A DNA stretch of 64,000 nucleotides. It comes from Herbinix sp. (GTDB lineage Bacteria; Bacillota; Clostridia; Lachnospirales; Lachnospiraceae). The position numbers and the translations under genes are program-made. This document shows positions 10,522 to 19,657 of this stretch, piece after piece (positions within the stretch are counted from its first letter, which is position 1; every line of letters starts with the position of its first letter). Location of the stretch: positions 124,001-188,000 of the forward strand of contig JAQZBN010000001.1 of NCBI GenBank assembly GCA_029238935.1, in the 5' to 3' direction. Under the pieces are notes generated by a model. It worked only from the letters and a program-made list of their open reading frames with translations. It was not told the origin of the DNA and made no database searches.

Positions 10522-11481
10522 ATGAAGAAAGGCATGGTTATTATCATGAAAAATGAACTCGTTATTAATATAGAAGATAGAGAGCGACTTGCGGATATCG
10601 GAAAAGCTCTTTCTTCTCCCATGAGGTTGGATATATTATATTATTTATCAATGAAGCCAGCCATCATTTCGGATGTTGCGGCACATTTTGAAATTCCGTT
10701 ATCCAGTGCAGCATTGCACATTAAAACCCTAGAATCGGCAGGATTAATATCAGTACAACCCATACCCGGTTCAAAAGGTGCGCAAAAACTATGTGGTGTA
10801 TTAATTTCACGAATCGATATCGACATGTTCCGTAATATCACCGAAAATAGTAAACAGTTATTATTTCGTGAGGATCTTCCGATCGGTAGCTATTTTGATT
10901 GTGATGTATGTCCTCCCTGTGGAATTGTTTCAGAATACAATGACCTAGGAGCAGAAGACAGTCTTAGTGGCTTTTATAGCCCCGATCGATTTAAAGCACA
11001 GTTAATCTGGTTATCACAAGGTTATCTGGAATACCGTTTCTCCAATGCTACATTAAAATTAAGTTCTGCTAATAAGATACAGATTACGTTTGAAATCTGT
11101 TCCGAAGCTCTGGGTTATAATAATAATTGGAGATCAGATGTAAGCATCTGGTTCAACGATACTGAGGTAGGTCTAGTGGAGTGCCTCGGTGATTATGGTG
11201 GGCGAAGAGGTAAGTTAAATCCTTACTGGTGGAGTGATGCTTCAACCCAGTATGGAGATCTACGAAAAATATGGGTTACAGACAAAGGATGCTTTATTGA
11301 TGAAATCAAAGTATCTGATCATACAATCAAATCCCTGGGGCTTGATAAGCAAAATTATATTACTATGAAAATAGGCGTGAAACCGGATGCAGCATATGTT
11401 GGAGGATTTAATCTCTTTGGTGAAAAATTTGGAGATTATCCGCAGAACATTATCATGGAGGTTTATGATGAGATCTCTTAA
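10522..11481 (+). CDS. ArsR-type transcriptional regulator with large C-terminal domain
   Basis: Residues about 15-95 form a winged helix of the ArsR type (GKALSSPMRLDILYYL, then SSAALHIKTLESAGLI). The remaining 200 or so residues are a beta-rich domain with a CDVCPPC cysteine cluster, and the protein is about three times the length of a classic ArsR repressor. Similar long regulators accompany glycosidase genes in Firmicutes, so the C-terminal domain probably senses a sugar or metal-sugar complex (inference). Starts at 10522, 10534 and 10546 are all in frame. The best ribosome site, GAAAGG, precedes the last with a 13-nt gap, so the start is uncertain. Its end overlaps the following lipoprotein gene by 14 nt. 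Confidence 0.85.
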   Translation: MKKGMVIIMKNELVINIEDRERLADIGKALSSPMRLDILYYLSMKPAIISDVAAHFEIPLSSAALHIKTLESAGLISVQPIPGSKGAQKLCGVLISRIDIDMFRNITENSKQLLFREDLPIGSYFDCDVCPPCGIVSEYNDLGAEDSLSGFYSPDRFKAQLIWLSQGYLEYRFSNATLKLSSANKIQITFEICSEALGYNNNWRSDVSIWFNDTEVGLVECLGDYGGRRGKLNPYWWSDASTQYGDLRKIWVTDKGCFIDEIKVSDHTIKSLGLDKQNYITMKIGVKPDAAYVGGFNLFGEKFGDYPQNIIMEVYDEIS

Positions 11482-12991
11482 TGTTAATTTTCGTAAGAGA
11501 AAAAATCTACTTCTTTTCGTTGGCCTGCTTGCACTTTCCTTCAGTGGTTGCAATCGCAATGTTTCCCCTTCGAATGAGACAATTGCTCCGAGTACTATTC
11601 CTGTGATTACTCCTGCTCCTATAGAAGAAGGAATATATAAAATTACCAACAAAGCCACCGGACGAGCCTTAAATATGCAAATGTGTGGTATGGTAGAAGG
11701 TTCTGCTGTTTGGCAGTATCAAGATAACGATACATTAGAATTTCTCTGGAAAGTTGAAAAGAAGGGCGATTATTATTCCATACAATCCATCCTTACTCCT
11801 CGTAATATATCCGTACGAAAGAATTCGGTAAAGATCGGTGCTCCGATTGAAGTTAGATCTCCCATCGAAAGCAATGACAATGCAGCCCAGTTATGGACCC
11901 TGACATCCTATCAGGATGCCGTTCAGATCATTTCCGTTAAATCCGGGTTAACCATGGGACTAACAAGCGATTCTAAGAAGACTACAAATACGGTGCAGCT
12001 TGTTGAATTTGAGAATGCCGATTGGCAACTATGGCAATTTGATAAGGTGGAGTTGCAAGAGGATCTCCCCTATCTCCTCCCGGTAGAAGGTAGTGTATTC
12101 CATTCTTCCTGTCCGGAAATCGTGAAATACGAAGATACTTATTACATGTACATCATGGCACCACACATTAGTATAAAATCTTCGAAGGATCTGATTACTT
12201 GGGATGTAGTTGATACCGTATTTCACGGCGGTGATCCCTCCTGGTTTCAAGAGGAAGTTCCCGGTTACGGTATTTGGGCTCCCGGTGTATATAAAATAAA
12301 AGACAAATACTATTTGTATTATTGCCTCTCCACCATGGGCAGGCAAAATTCAGCCATTGGCGTAGCAGTAAATACTACCCTGGATCCCAATTCCTCTGAT
12401 TTTAAATGGATCGATCTTGGTATGGTTATTAGGTCCGATACCGGTGATGATTATAATTGCATCGACCCTAATATTATTACAGATGACAACGGTGATGTCT
12501 GGTTAACCTTTGGTTCTTACTGGACAGGTATCTATCAACGGCAGATCAATCCCGAAACAGGATTACTGCTGGAAGATAACGAAGAAACTTATCACATTGC
12601 GGAACGCCCTACTAGCAACAAAGCGATCGAAGCTCCTTATCTAATTAAAAGAGGGGAATATTATTATCTCTTTACCGCATATAACCCAATGGACAATTCC
12701 TATCAAAATCGTGTCAGTCGTTCCACCAGTGTCCACGGGCCTTTTTATGACCGGGAAGGGAAAGAAGCTCTCAACGGCGGCGGAACTGAAGTAACAAAAA
12801 GTTTATCCGAACTGCTCATGCCAGGGCATGCATCCGTATTCTTAGATGAAGATGGACAATATTATCTGGTAAGTGAGTATTTTAGAAAGGATAGTCCCAG
12901 TATCATGCTGATCGGAACCATTGTATGGGACAAAGATGGCTGGCCAGTCACCGCTTTAACGCCCAACGCCATTTCCTTATTAGAAAAGTAA
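11468..12991 (+). CDS. Lipoprotein with ricin-type lectin and GH43 domain (endo-arabinanase type), altered active site
   Basis: The start at 11468 has GGAGG 6 nt upstream, inside the regulator gene. A signal sequence ends in the lipobox FSGC, so the protein is anchored outside the cell. Residues about 50-190 carry ricin-B/CBM13-like QxW repeats (WQLWQF). Residues 200-505 match GH43 endo-1,5-alpha-L-arabinanases. The pKa-modulating Asp333 (CIDPN) and acid Glu388 (AIEAP) are present. The usual catalytic-base aspartate of the first strand (HDP in relatives) is replaced by Cys215 in HSSCPE. The protein may be inactive, use another residue, or serve as a surface glycan binder. Co-transcription with the ArsR-type gene supports a sensing or scavenging role. 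Confidence 0.88.
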   Translation: MRSLNVNFRKRKNLLLFVGLLALSFSGCNRNVSPSNETIAPSTIPVITPAPIEEGIYKITNKATGRALNMQMCGMVEGSAVWQYQDNDTLEFLWKVEKKGDYYSIQSILTPRNISVRKNSVKIGAPIEVRSPIESNDNAAQLWTLTSYQDAVQIISVKSGLTMGLTSDSKKTTNTVQLVEFENADWQLWQFDKVELQEDLPYLLPVEGSVFHSSCPEIVKYEDTYYMYIMAPHISIKSSKDLITWDVVDTVFHGGDPSWFQEEVPGYGIWAPGVYKIKDKYYLYYCLSTMGRQNSAIGVAVNTTLDPNSSDFKWIDLGMVIRSDTGDDYNCIDPNIITDDNGDVWLTFGSYWTGIYQRQINPETGLLLEDNEETYHIAERPTSNKAIEAPYLIKRGEYYYLFTAYNPMDNSYQNRVSRSTSVHGPFYDREGKEALNGGGTEVTKSLSELLMPGHASVFLDEDGQYYLVSEYFRKDSPSIMLIGTIVWDKDGWPVTALTPNAISLLEK

Positions 12992-13015
12992 TTTGCTTCT
13001 TATAATAACAATCAA

Positions 13016-13055
13016 AAAGTCGCAAGCGAAAGAGCTATTCTTTCCTTGCGACTTT
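13016..13055. terminator. Bidirectional terminator between convergent genes
   Basis: Perfect 11-bp arms, AAAGTCGCAAG and CTTGCGACTTT, with an 18-nt loop. A/T-rich flanks on both sides allow it to serve both the GH43 lipoprotein gene and the converging glycosidase gene. Confidence 0.75.
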
Positions 13056-13089
13056 CTAATTCTACTTATTTTAAACCATCAAGTATATA

Positions 13090-14037
13090 CTATAAATCCA
13101 AAACGAAATCTTGATCACGATCGCATACTAAAAACCCGTTCCGAATAACTAGCTCAGCAACCTGAATTGCTGTTACATTCATCGACACCGGGATATCAAT
13201 GTGATCCATTCCTTCATATCGTCTCAAAAAATCACTAGTTCGGTTTGGATGAGTAAAATAGAAAATATATGCTCTACCCTTGGATACAACAACATCACCA
13301 TGGAGTCCGATCGATCCATCAAAAGGTCGCTTACCCGGATTACGCAGAATATTTTCTGGCTGCCTTATCCAATGAATAAGATCCTCCGATTGATAAACAC
13401 CAAAGCCATCCCAGCAATCCACGATCATATAATATTTTCCTTGAAATTCAAAAACATTCGGCCCTTCACTGGCACAATCCGTAATAGCTTCTCCAACGAT
13501 AGACCATTGATGAAGGTCGTCGCTGTCAGCAGCAACGATATGGGATCCCAATCTTTCATCCTTATACCACATACGGTATTTATGATCCGGCAAAGGAAAA
13601 ATACAGGCATCAATTGCTCTTTCTGAAGGAATTTCTACAGGACCCTCCAGCTTCCAGTTCATAATATCCTTCGATGTGTAATATAAAATCCGGCTGTCCC
13701 CTTTCCATTTTGAATGGATACCTCGGATATAGGTTACATACATGTGATATAGCCCGTTGGCATAAATAACTTCAGGAGCCCAAAATGTATTATGACCGAA
13801 CTCAAACTCCAAATCAAGTGTTCCACGGTAATACCAATACTCTCCACCATCATCGGAAACTGCAACTCCGATCCTGCAACCGTAGGCACTGGAGACTCCG
13901 GCTGTTGGTAGATTAGGGCGGCGCTGCGTATAAAGCATCCACCAATTCTTCTCTTTCTCATTATAAATTACTGTGGGATCCGCCGCTCCATCATATAAGG
14001 GATCACGAAACAGTGGGGCATTCGATTGTACATTCAT
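13090..14037 (-). CDS. GH43-like glycosidase
   Basis: A cytoplasmic, five-bladed-propeller glycosidase of about 315 residues. The candidate acidic triad is Asp in GAADPTV, Asp in AIDACIF and Glu in ASEGPNVF, the spacing seen in GH43 and neighbouring families of the same fold. WAPEVIYANGLYHMYV is a typical blade. ATG 14037 has AGGAG 8 nt upstream; a GTG at 14046 is in frame but overlaps that site. It lies about 100 bp after the sulfatase gene in the same direction, suggesting joint action on a sulfated or arabinose-containing glycan. Exact family assignment is uncertain because the motifs are shared by several propeller families. Confidence 0.82.
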   Translation of the reverse strand: MNVQSNAPLFRDPLYDGAADPTVIYNEKEKNWWMLYTQRRPNLPTAGVSSAYGCRIGVAVSDDGGEYWYYRGTLDLEFEFGHNTFWAPEVIYANGLYHMYVTYIRGIHSKWKGDSRILYYTSKDIMNWKLEGPVEIPSERAIDACIFPLPDHKYRMWYKDERLGSHIVAADSDDLHQWSIVGEAITDCASEGPNVFEFQGKYYMIVDCWDGFGVYQSEDLIHWIRQPENILRNPGKRPFDGSIGLHGDVVVSKGRAYIFYFTHPNRTSDFLRRYEGMDHIDIPVSMNVTAIQVAELVIRNGFLVCDRDQDFVLDL

Positions 14038-14144
14038 AATTAACACTCCTAATATACAGGATACAAACTTTTCCTTATTTTCATGGCATTAAACTATCCG
14101 GGCTATTTCGATGACTTATGGAACTGATTTTAATATCAATCCTT

Positions 14145-15548
14145 TTAAATTGTTGCCGTATGTTTAATAATTCTATCTTCAATCCAATTTGCTTCGTAGT
14201 AGGAGTTCTTTTCAAATTGATCTCCGATCCTGCTCATCTTCTCCCACATCTGTTGCTTCAGAGCATCTTTGATTTCAAAATAATCAACATCATCGATTAA
14301 ATTATTCATCTGATAGGGATCTTCCAGATTATCGAATAAGAACTCCTGTCCATCCACTTTATAAATCGCATATGTATATTGTCTGGTTCGATAAGCTCTC
14401 CATTCATATCCATCCCCAAATACAGCGGTAGGACCCGTTCCCATTAATAGAGCTCCATCCTCGGTATCCTTTGTTCCGTAGATACATTCACTGTAATCGT
14501 TACCTTCCACTTCAGGAGGGATAGGTAATCCCATCATAGATAACAGGGATGGCATGATATCAACGGTATTAAACACAAATTCCCGTTTGGCATATGCCTC
14601 TAAATGATTTTCCCATTTAATTAAAAAAGGAACTCGTATTGCTTCCTCATAAAATATGTTCTTCGCTCTACGGCCATGAGCACCAAATAATTCACCATGG
14701 TCAGAGGTAAATATGATAATTGAATTTTTATTTAATTCCAACGTTCGGATTTCATCCATCAATCGACCAATATTATAATCTAAATTGGCAGTCATAGCGT
14801 AATATACCCGCATCCACTCTGTTAATTCACTCCGCTCCTGTTCTGATAATTTTGCCCAATCATCTGCATGGGGGTCATTCTCTGGTGAATAATTCGGAGG
14901 TAGTCGAAATTTTTTATCCTTACATTTGTCGAGATAAGCTTTTGGTACATTTTCAGGAATCCACGGATCATGAGGTGTACCCAGAGACAAGAACATCGCA
15001 AAGGGTTTCTCTCCTCCTGATAATCTTCTTAGCTGATCGATTGCGATATCTGTCTGCTCGTCCGGTTCATATTTGTTACAGTATATCTTATCAGGGGTAT
15101 CCAAATGATAATAAGCTGCCTCCCCATAATATTCATGATGAAAATTATAAGCGTTAAAATAATCATTAAAACCCAGTCGATCAGGACCCTTAGGAATAAA
15201 TGAATTCTTAGGATTGTAGTGATTTCCCAGCTCAGCGGCATACATATGCCACTTTCCGATATATGCTGTTTCATAACCATTATCATTTAATACATTAGCA
15301 AAGGAAGTATGATTTGAATTCATACGAATTTCGTTAATCACCATACCTGTACTGGTTGTATATTTCCCCGTTAACAACGATGCCCGGTATGGAGCACAAA
15401 CAGGATGTCCCGATATTGCGCTGCATAGATCTACACTTTCTTCACTTAATTGATCAATATTTGGCGTGATTGCATTATGGTCTCCTGCGTAACCCAAACT
15501 TTGATAACGCAGTTGATCTGCAAAAATATAAATAAGATTTGGTTTCAT
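14145..15548 (-). CDS. Cysteine-type sulfatase
   Basis: A type-I sulfatase of 467 residues. The formylglycine motif is C51-A-P-Y-R, in the context HPVCAPYRASLLTG, so it needs oxidation by an anaerobic sulfatase-maturating enzyme. Metal ligands fit Asp11 in IFADQLR and the later FTSDHGELFGAHG. No signal peptide is present, implying cytoplasmic removal of sulfate from imported sugars. Neighbours are glycosidases, which points to glycan desulfation rather than choline-sulfate use. No clear maturase is encoded in the window. The start ATG at 15548 has a weak, A/G-rich ribosome site. Confidence 0.93.
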   Translation of the reverse strand: MKPNLIYIFADQLRYQSLGYAGDHNAITPNIDQLSEESVDLCSAISGHPVCAPYRASLLTGKYTTSTGMVINEIRMNSNHTSFANVLNDNGYETAYIGKWHMYAAELGNHYNPKNSFIPKGPDRLGFNDYFNAYNFHHEYYGEAAYYHLDTPDKIYCNKYEPDEQTDIAIDQLRRLSGGEKPFAMFLSLGTPHDPWIPENVPKAYLDKCKDKKFRLPPNYSPENDPHADDWAKLSEQERSELTEWMRVYYAMTANLDYNIGRLMDEIRTLELNKNSIIIFTSDHGELFGAHGRRAKNIFYEEAIRVPFLIKWENHLEAYAKREFVFNTVDIMPSLLSMMGLPIPPEVEGNDYSECIYGTKDTEDGALLMGTGPTAVFGDGYEWRAYRTRQYTYAIYKVDGQEFLFDNLEDPYQMNNLIDDVDYFEIKDALKQQMWEKMSRIGDQFEKNSYYEANWIEDRIIKHTATI

Positions 15549-15784
15549 TTTCCTACCCCTTTCTTTTTCCTTTCTCCATTGGAAAATGTAAAGATGTTCC
15601 TATGATAATTATAGTGCCCTATAGGATTACAAAGAATATAGAAAACGATTAATAAGTTGTGGATTTGACGCATCACATTTTTTATTTTGAACGTACATAA
15701 TCGAATCTTAAATTATGTATAACTCTACAGTGAATGGTTAAAATAAGATTACGATTGGAAATGACTGAAAACGGAGGAAACACA

Positions 15785-16975
15785 ATGAAGGAGCTAAAAG
15801 AAGGTGTTTACTGGGTCGGCGCAAACGACTGGAAAGTACGGTATTTTCACGGTTATGAACTTTCTACACATCGTGGGAGTACATACAACTCTTACCTAAT
15901 TAAAGATCAAAAAACCGTCCTGATCGACACAGTGTGGGAACCCCTTACCGATCAATTTCTAGAACATCTAAATGAAGTTGTTGATATTAAAACAATTGAT
16001 TATATTGTGATGAACCACCTGGAACCGGATCATTCCGGTGCCTTACCCGCTTTGATGGAGTATCTTCCGGATACGACCATCATCGTCTCTAAGAAGGGTG
16101 AGGAATCCATTCACAGGCATTATCACAAGGATTGGAAGCTAAAGGTTGTTACGAACGGCGAAAAACTTAACATCGGTGAAAATGAATTAACCTTTGTAGA
16201 AGCTTCCATGCTTCATTGGCCGGACTCGATGTTTACTTATCTTAGGGGCAAAAATATTCTCTTCTCGAATGACGCCTTTGGACAGCACTTTGCATCCTCT
16301 GAGCTATTCAACGATGAAGTAGATGAGACAGAAGTTTGGCAGGAAGCAACCAAATATTATGCCAATATCCTAACCCCCTTCAGCCGCCTTGTCGCAAAAA
16401 AAATCGAGGAACTACAGGGGCTTAATTTACCAATAGATATCATAGCACCAAGCCATGGTATCCTATGGCGGAAAAATCCTATGGATATTGTTACAGCATA
16501 TTACAAATGGGCAACCGAAACCCCGAATAGCAACGCAGTTATTATCTATAATTCTATGTGGGGTGCGACTCATAAGATGGCTGAGGCAATTGGTGCAGGA
16601 ATTGGAGATGCCGGAGTAAGCTATAAAATTTATAATATCGCCACCGCTGATAGAAATGATGTAATCACTGAGATTTTCAAATCCAAGGGAATTCTTCTTG
16701 GTTCCTCAACAATTAATAACGGACTCTTAACTTCCTTAATGCCAATCTTAGAAGACTTACAAGGACTCAAATTCTCCAATCGCGTTGCAGCAGCCTTTGG
16801 AAGTTTCGGTTGGAGCGGAGAAGGCAATACCATACTGGAGCAATATTTAGGAAAAGCTAAGATTAAGATTATTCAAGAAGGACTGAAAATTAAGTATATG
16901 CCGAATGACAAGGAATTGGAAGAATGCAGAAATTATGGAAAAGTTTTTGCAGAAAAAATGTTGTCAGAATTATAA
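15785..16975 (+). CDS. Flavodiiron protein (A-type flavoprotein)
   Basis: A 396-residue oxygen- or nitric-oxide-reducing enzyme. The N-terminal metallo-beta-lactamase domain carries the diiron motif H78-L-E80-P-D82-H83, with further histidines at HWPD and SHGI. The flavodoxin domain begins at about residue 250 (IIYNSMWGATHKMAEAI). ATG 15785 is preceded by GGAGG at 7 nt; the open frame extends upstream but without a ribosome site. The rubredoxin gene follows within 140 bp, and rubredoxin is the usual electron donor. Together they would let a strict anaerobe scavenge oxygen. Confidence 0.95.
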   Translation: MKELKEGVYWVGANDWKVRYFHGYELSTHRGSTYNSYLIKDQKTVLIDTVWEPLTDQFLEHLNEVVDIKTIDYIVMNHLEPDHSGALPALMEYLPDTTIIVSKKGEESIHRHYHKDWKLKVVTNGEKLNIGENELTFVEASMLHWPDSMFTYLRGKNILFSNDAFGQHFASSELFNDEVDETEVWQEATKYYANILTPFSRLVAKKIEELQGLNLPIDIIAPSHGILWRKNPMDIVTAYYKWATETPNSNAVIIYNSMWGATHKMAEAIGAGIGDAGVSYKIYNIATADRNDVITEIFKSKGILLGSSTINNGLLTSLMPILEDLQGLKFSNRVAAAFGSFGWSGEGNTILEQYLGKAKIKIIQEGLKIKYMPNDKELEECRNYGKVFAEKMLSEL

Positions 16976-17113
16976 TCTCTTATTATAATTACACCTAGGA
17001 TTACATTCTTAGGTATGTTTCCTAATTTTTAAGCTATATTAATACGTATGCATTTTTAATTCATTCCGCAAGAATGAATCATTAATTTCAAATCAACTTG
17101 GAGGTAACTAGAA

Positions 17114-17278
17114 ATGAAGAAGTATGTATGTTTAGTATGTGGTTATGTATATGATCCTGAAGTGGGCGATCCAGATGGCGGTATCGCACCCGGAACCAAA
17201 TTTGAGGATATTCCCGATGATTGGGTTTGCCCTCTTTGTGGAGTAGGAAAAGACGAATTTGAAGAAGTAAATGAATAA
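17114..17278 (+). CDS. Rubredoxin
   Basis: A 54-residue protein with the two iron-binding knuckles CLVCG and CPLCG plus the conserved [10 protein letters not shown] loop and [10 protein letters not shown]. It carries one electron through a single Fe(Cys)4 site in the cytoplasm. ATG 17114 has TTGGAGG upstream. It lies directly after the flavodiiron gene and before a strong terminator, so it likely feeds electrons to that enzyme. Confidence 0.97.
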   Translation: MKKYVCLVCGYVYDPEVGDPDGGIAPGTKFEDIPDDWVCPLCGVGKDEFEEVNE

Positions 17279-17291
17279 TTGATCTGCCAGA

Positions 17292-17321
17292 CCCTCAATG
17301 CAACATGCATTGAGGGTTTTT
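17292..17321 (+). terminator. Terminator after rubredoxin
   Basis: Perfect 11-bp stem, CCCTCAATGCA with TGCATTGAGGG, a 3-nt loop and five T residues. Confidence 0.93.
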
Positions 17322-17510
17322 GGTGTCAAATTGTTAGTAAAGTGTCTAAAATCCCTAAGGCAATTGTCTCTGCTCTATTATAAATTTGTATCAAAGTGTA
17401 TGTTGTCATATTCAGATTGCTTTTCCTTCATTTACTTCATAGATTTTCTTAAATATCAGATTTTTTCCTTTATTCTATTAATATCCTTGCTATATTTCGA
17501 ATAACAGTTA

Positions 17511-17554
17511 TTGACATCTACAATAATATGTATTATATTGAATATAAATTCAAT
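17511..17554 (+). promoter_or_regulatory. TetR-gene promoter with overlapping palindromic operator
   Basis: TTGACA at 17511, 17-bp spacer, TATATT at 17534. An 18-bp palindrome, ATTGAAT-ATAA-ATTCAAT, at 17537-17554 covers the -10 region and likely start site, as expected for autorepression by the TetR protein encoded 17 bp downstream. Confidence 0.8.
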
Positions 17555-17571
17555 GAACAGGAGTTCAACGT

Positions 17572-18147
17572 ATGACATCACGAGCAGAACAAAAAGAAAA
17601 ACGCCGCGAGGAAATCCTTATGGTAGGTCTGGATCTATTTATTCGCAAAGGCTTTTCAGCGACTAAAATCAGTGATATCGCAAAAGAAGCAGATATGAGT
17701 GTTGGTTTGCTATTTCATTACTTTGAATCGAAGGAAAAATTATTCGAGGAACTAATTAAAATAGGAATGTCCGGCCCAAAGATGATGATGGAAGGGGATC
17801 AAAGCGATCCCTTAGCCTATTTTGAGACCACAGCAAAACAGATCTTTCAGTTTGCTACCAGTGAGCCTTTTGTTGCGAAGATGTTTGTTTTAATGAGCCA
17901 GGCCTCTTATAATGACGGAATTCCGGAAGCTGCAAAAGATCTACTCCAGCAGGATATCACTTATGAGCATTCAGCCAGTTTAATGAAACGTGGGCAAGAG
18001 AATGGAACGATACGGGAAGGAAACCCAATGTCTCTTACGTTAGCTTATTGGGCAGCTATCCAAGGAGTCTGCGAAGCATTAGTCCTTTACCCCGGAACCC
18101 CTTGTCCTGAAAGCGATTGGATTGTAGATATTATTAGGAGGAAATAA
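17572..18147 (+). CDS. TetR-family transcriptional regulator
   Basis: A 191-residue repressor. The N-terminal helix-turn-helix is ISDIAKEADMSVGLLFHYFE (about residues 36-55), followed by a helical ligand domain. ATG 17572 has CAGGAG 8 nt upstream. The next gene begins 2 nt after its stop, with its ribosome site (AGGAGG) inside the regulator gene. The pair is thus one operon and the oxidoreductase, or its substrate, is the probable target. The inducer is unknown. Confidence 0.92.
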   Translation: MTSRAEQKEKRREEILMVGLDLFIRKGFSATKISDIAKEADMSVGLLFHYFESKEKLFEELIKIGMSGPKMMMEGDQSDPLAYFETTAKQIFQFATSEPFVAKMFVLMSQASYNDGIPEAAKDLLQQDITYEHSASLMKRGQENGTIREGNPMSLTLAYWAAIQGVCEALVLYPGTPCPESDWIVDIIRRK

Positions 18148-18149
18148 TC

Positions 18150-18635
18150 ATGAGTAATAAAATCCTTATCATCGGAGCCGGTGTCGCAGGGATGTCAGCC
18201 GGAATTTATGCGCAACAAAGTGGATTTGATGTCACCATCCTGGAACAGCATACAATCCCAGGAGGAAATTGTACCAGTTGGAAACGTAACGGTTATCTGT
18301 TTGAAGGAGCACTTCATTGGCTTACCGGTTCTTCCAATCATACTCCTCTCAATCAAGTATGGCGTAATGTTGGTGTTATTGATGATCACACCAATCTTAT
18401 AATGAAAGATTGTCTCTCTACCTACTATGATCAGGATCAGGTAATTCATTTATATCGGGATCCAGACCAAATGGAACAATATTTTACCAAACTGTCTCCA
18501 GAAGATAGCAAGGAGGTCAAAGCTCTCTGTAAAGACATTAAGGCTTTTATGAAAGTGAGCGCTCCGGTTATGGATATTCCGGGAGTAAAGGTCGCAAAGA
18601 AAAGTAAAATGACCATGTCAGAGTTATTAAGATGA
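18150..18635 (+). CDS. Phytoene-desaturase-like FAD oxidoreductase, N-terminal part (frame-split)
   Basis: The first 161 residues of a FAD/NAD(P)-binding amine-oxidase/CrtI-like protein. The dinucleotide fold is ILIIGAGVAGMSAGIYAQQ, followed by the GGNC-type flavin loop. The frame ends at a TGA that overlaps the next ATG as ATGA. The downstream frame continues the same protein family without a gap: together 161 plus 335 residues equal a normal full-length member of about 490. A one-base frameshift is the simplest reading. Alternatives are an assembly error or true two-part translation by coupling. Confidence 0.75.
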   Translation: MSNKILIIGAGVAGMSAGIYAQQSGFDVTILEQHTIPGGNCTSWKRNGYLFEGALHWLTGSSNHTPLNQVWRNVGVIDDHTNLIMKDCLSTYYDQDQVIHLYRDPDQMEQYFTKLSPEDSKEVKALCKDIKAFMKVSAPVMDIPGVKVAKKSKMTMSELLR

Positions 18636-19639
18636 TGAAGATACTTCCTAAGATGTCTTCTTATGATAAGATATCCGTATCAGAATATAGTAAACGGTTT
18701 CATCATCCCGCCATCCGCTGCCTGTTAACGAATGTTGTCGGCGAAGCTTATAACGCATCCGCCCTCTTCTTTACCTTAGGGTGCCTGGCCTCCGGTGATG
18801 GTGCCTATTTAGAAGGCGGTTCCCTTGGTTTAGCACAACGTATGGCCAAAAGATTTAATCAGCTTGGTGGCAAAATCCTATATGGCAGTCCGGTCGATCA
18901 GGTTATCGTAGAACATAACCGTGCTGTCGGAATTATAGTAAAAGGACAAAGGATCAATGCAGATGCTATTATCATAACCTCCGATACGTTATCTGCCACC
19001 AAGAAACTGTTCGCTCCTGCACTATCCGAACCTTGGATAGAGAGAATGCATAACAATACGAAATTAGCGGCTTGTACCTTTGTTAGTATCGGAGTAGAAT
19101 GTGATTTATCAAACTTACCGGAAGACTTACTATTTCCTTTAAAGAAGTCATTTACCTTCGTCGGTCAGGAAATCACCACCTTAAGCCTACATAATTATGC
19201 AGGTTATCCCGGATATGCTCCAAAGGGTTGCAGCACCCTTACGACGATTATCACGGGTGACACCTATGAATTCTGGAAAGCGAAGAAAGAATGCGGTGAA
19301 TATGACAAAGAAAAAGAAAACTTGGGAAATTCCATCCTTGCGTTCCTTTCACAAGTATTACCTCAGACCGCTGGAAAGGTCGCAGTGATCGATGTAGCAA
19401 CTCCACTTACCTACGAGCGTTATTGTGGTACGTTACACGGATCGTGGATGGCTGTTACGGAAAAAGGAACGAAATCAACGGCATACCCACTTACCTCTGA
19501 AAGTACGAAGAGTTTATATTTTGCCGGTCAACGGCTTCAAACTCCGGGCGGTTTGCCTGTAGCTGTTGATACTGGCCGCAGAGCAGTACAATATTTATGT
19601 AAGGACACGAATGTGGTATTCCAAGGGAAACTACGATAA
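18632..19639 (+). CDS. Phytoene-desaturase-like FAD oxidoreductase, C-terminal part (frame-split)
   Basis: A 335-residue continuation of the preceding gene. It holds the substrate region and the C-terminal flavin-binding segment SLYFAGQRLQTPGGLPVAVD. It has no nucleotide-binding fold of its own, so it could work only with the upstream part. No ribosome site precedes 18632 at a good distance, consistent with a frameshift rather than an independent gene. CrtI-like proteins in anaerobes act on isoprenoids or quinone-like compounds; the substrate here is unknown. Confidence 0.75.
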   Translation: MMKILPKMSSYDKISVSEYSKRFHHPAIRCLLTNVVGEAYNASALFFTLGCLASGDGAYLEGGSLGLAQRMAKRFNQLGGKILYGSPVDQVIVEHNRAVGIIVKGQRINADAIIITSDTLSATKKLFAPALSEPWIERMHNNTKLAACTFVSIGVECDLSNLPEDLLFPLKKSFTFVGQEITTLSLHNYAGYPGYAPKGCSTLTTIITGDTYEFWKAKKECGEYDKEKENLGNSILAFLSQVLPQTAGKVAVIDVATPLTYERYCGTLHGSWMAVTEKGTKSTAYPLTSESTKSLYFAGQRLQTPGGLPVAVDTGRRAVQYLCKDTNVVFQGKLR

Positions 19640-19657
19640 GATCAGAAAGGAAATCTT

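Noticed and set aside
11260..11658. 132-codon minus-strand ORF
   Set aside because: It spans the overlap of two well-supported plus-strand genes and is a shadow frame.
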